In this document: one piece after another, positions 4,722 to 5,597 of the stretch
How the letters are laid out: every line of letters begins with the position of its first letter
Numbering within the stretch: position 1 is the first letter of the stretch
The notes under the pieces: generated by a model
The model's database searches: none
Seen by the model: the letters and a program-made list of their open reading frames with translations, nothing else
Told to the model about the DNA's origin: nothing
Position numbers and translations under genes: made by a program
Assembly (NCBI GenBank): GCA_030672555.1
Contig: DAOVGD010000166.1
Location: 1-5,597, forward strand
From: Desulfobacterales bacterium
Lineage (GTDB): Bacteria > Desulfobacterota > Desulfobacteria > Desulfobacterales > C00003106
Length of the DNA: 5,597 bases
Reading direction: 5' to 3'

Positions 4722-5597
4722 CTATAAAAAAGCTCTTAGACAATGCATAAAATGCGGGGCCTGCATGAGTGTATGCCCTGTCTACCAGACCACACGCATG
4801 GAAACAGATGTGGCGCGTGGCAAATTAGCGGTCTTACAAGAAGTGGTCTCTGGAAAACTCGGTTTAACCTCCGGCGTATCAGAAATCCTCTCGCGTTGTC
4901 TTTCCTGCGGGGCCTGTGCTGAAATCTGTGCCAACAATGTGCAATCCGATACATTAATCCAATATGGACGACAACAAGACTTCTTAAAACATAAACCGGC
5001 CATGTCTCAAAGTCTCCTTAAGGCCCTAACCCCAGAAGACCTGAGCCACAATGTATTGATCAAGGAAAGTGCTCTCCTTGAAAAACTCCTTTGCAAGAAG
5101 GTCCCTGAATCGAGCGGCCTTCACCTGAGGTTCCCCCTCTCGTTTTTTACGCAACGAACTATCATCCCTCAAATTTCCATGACTTCTTTTCTGGAAGGTT
5201 GCCAGCCGGAAGAAAAGAGAGTCACCGGGAATATACGGGTTGGTTTTTTTGTCGGGTGCGGCACTAATTATCTCTTCCCCGAAACAGGACGTGCCTTGCT
5301 CGACATTCTAAAAGAAGTGAGCATAGTACCGTTTATTCCTGAACAGCAGGGATGTTGCGGGCTCATGGCTTACAGCCTTGGAGACCAGAAAAGGGCGGTT
5401 GATCTGGCAAAGCGCACCATTGATCTTTTCTCTGACCAAGGGCTTGACTATATCATAACTACCTGTGCCTCCTGCGGCACCCAACTCAAAGCTTTCCCAA
5501 CACTTTTCGAAACAGAGACGGAGCGACGACAGGCGGAAAGGTTCTCTGAAAAAGTCATGGATGTAACCTCCTTTTTGATCGATGTGGTTGGATATGA
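4714..5597 (+). CDS. glcF: GlcF-like iron-sulfur subunit of glycolate/D-lactate dehydrogenase, 3' end cut
   Basis: Electron-transfer partner of GlcD: it relays electrons from FAD through two 4Fe-4S clusters and CCG domains to a quinone or other acceptor. I read 294 codons from ATG 4714 to the window end with no stop; the family is about 400-430 aa, so roughly a quarter is missing. The first ferredoxin motif is CIKCGACMSVCP (11-22), the second CLSCGACAEICA (62-73), which has Ala in place of the usual Pro after the last Cys. The first CCG domain has GCG (181-183) and QGCCG (212-216); the second begins at CASCG (251-255) and its terminal CCG lies outside the window. The start overlaps the glcD stop (ATGCTTGA) and has little Shine-Dalgarno, which suggests translational coupling. 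No glcE is present between the genes. A generic (Fe-S)-binding heterodisulfide-reductase-like subunit is the alternative, but the glcD pairing argues for GlcF. Confidence 0.92.
   Translation, partial: MLDYKKALRQCIKCGACMSVCPVYQTTRMETDVARGKLAVLQEVVSGKLGLTSGVSEILSRCLSCGACAEICANNVQSDTLIQYGRQQDFLKHKPAMSQSLLKALTPEDLSHNVLIKESALLEKLLCKKVPESSGLHLRFPLSFFTQRTIIPQISMTSFLEGCQPEEKRVTGNIRVGFFVGCGTNYLFPETGRALLDILKEVSIVPFIPEQQGCCGLMAYSLGDQKRAVDLAKRTIDLFSDQGLDYIITTCASCGTQLKAFPTLFETETERRQAERFSEKVMDVTSFLIDVVGY

Noticed and set aside
4736..5003. Two minus-strand open frames opposite glcF
   Set aside because: They are antisense to the two ferredoxin motifs of glcF, which are clearly coding on the plus strand.

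Overview
The window holds four genes in two transcription directions: ddl (minus strand, its 3' end lies beyond base 1), then a long AT-rich gap of about 790 bp, then dnaA, glcD and glcF (all plus strand, glcF running off the right edge). The layout suggests a Desulfobacterota-type (deltaproteobacterial) anaerobe. The reasons are a dnaA standing apart from dnaN/recF/gyrB with a divergent DnaA sequence, and a two-gene GlcD-GlcF flavin/iron-sulfur oxidoreductase with no glcE between, as is common in sulfate reducers and syntrophs. The taxonomic placement is inference from protein style only.

Region by region: 1-935 (minus) encodes a D-alanine--D-alanine ligase with all the expected catalytic residues. 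936-1721 is the divergent intergenic region between ddl and dnaA. It has no convincing gene, but it has a hairpin with an alternative partner in the ddl leader, a cluster of short direct and inverted repeats, an almost pure A/T tract, weak DnaA-box-like sites and a plausible promoter for dnaA. It is a candidate replication-origin or dnaA-autoregulation region, unproven. 1722-3065 encodes a full-length DnaA (447 aa) whose AAA+ and DNA-recognition motifs differ at normally invariant positions. 3066-3341 contains a perfect 28-bp inverted repeat built from short CGCAAAG units around a 91-nt centre, a small mobile- or REP-like palindromic element. 3342-4721 and 4714-5597 encode GlcD and GlcF, overlapping by 8 bp and almost certainly translationally coupled.

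Functionally, ddl serves peptidoglycan precursor synthesis, dnaA serves initiation of replication, and glcD-glcF form a membrane-associated 2-hydroxyacid (glycolate or D-lactate) dehydrogenase that passes electrons from FAD through iron-sulfur clusters to a quinone or other acceptor. The three modules need not be functionally linked. The points most worth a second look are the atypical DnaA and the DNA upstream of it, and the inverted-repeat element in front of glcD.
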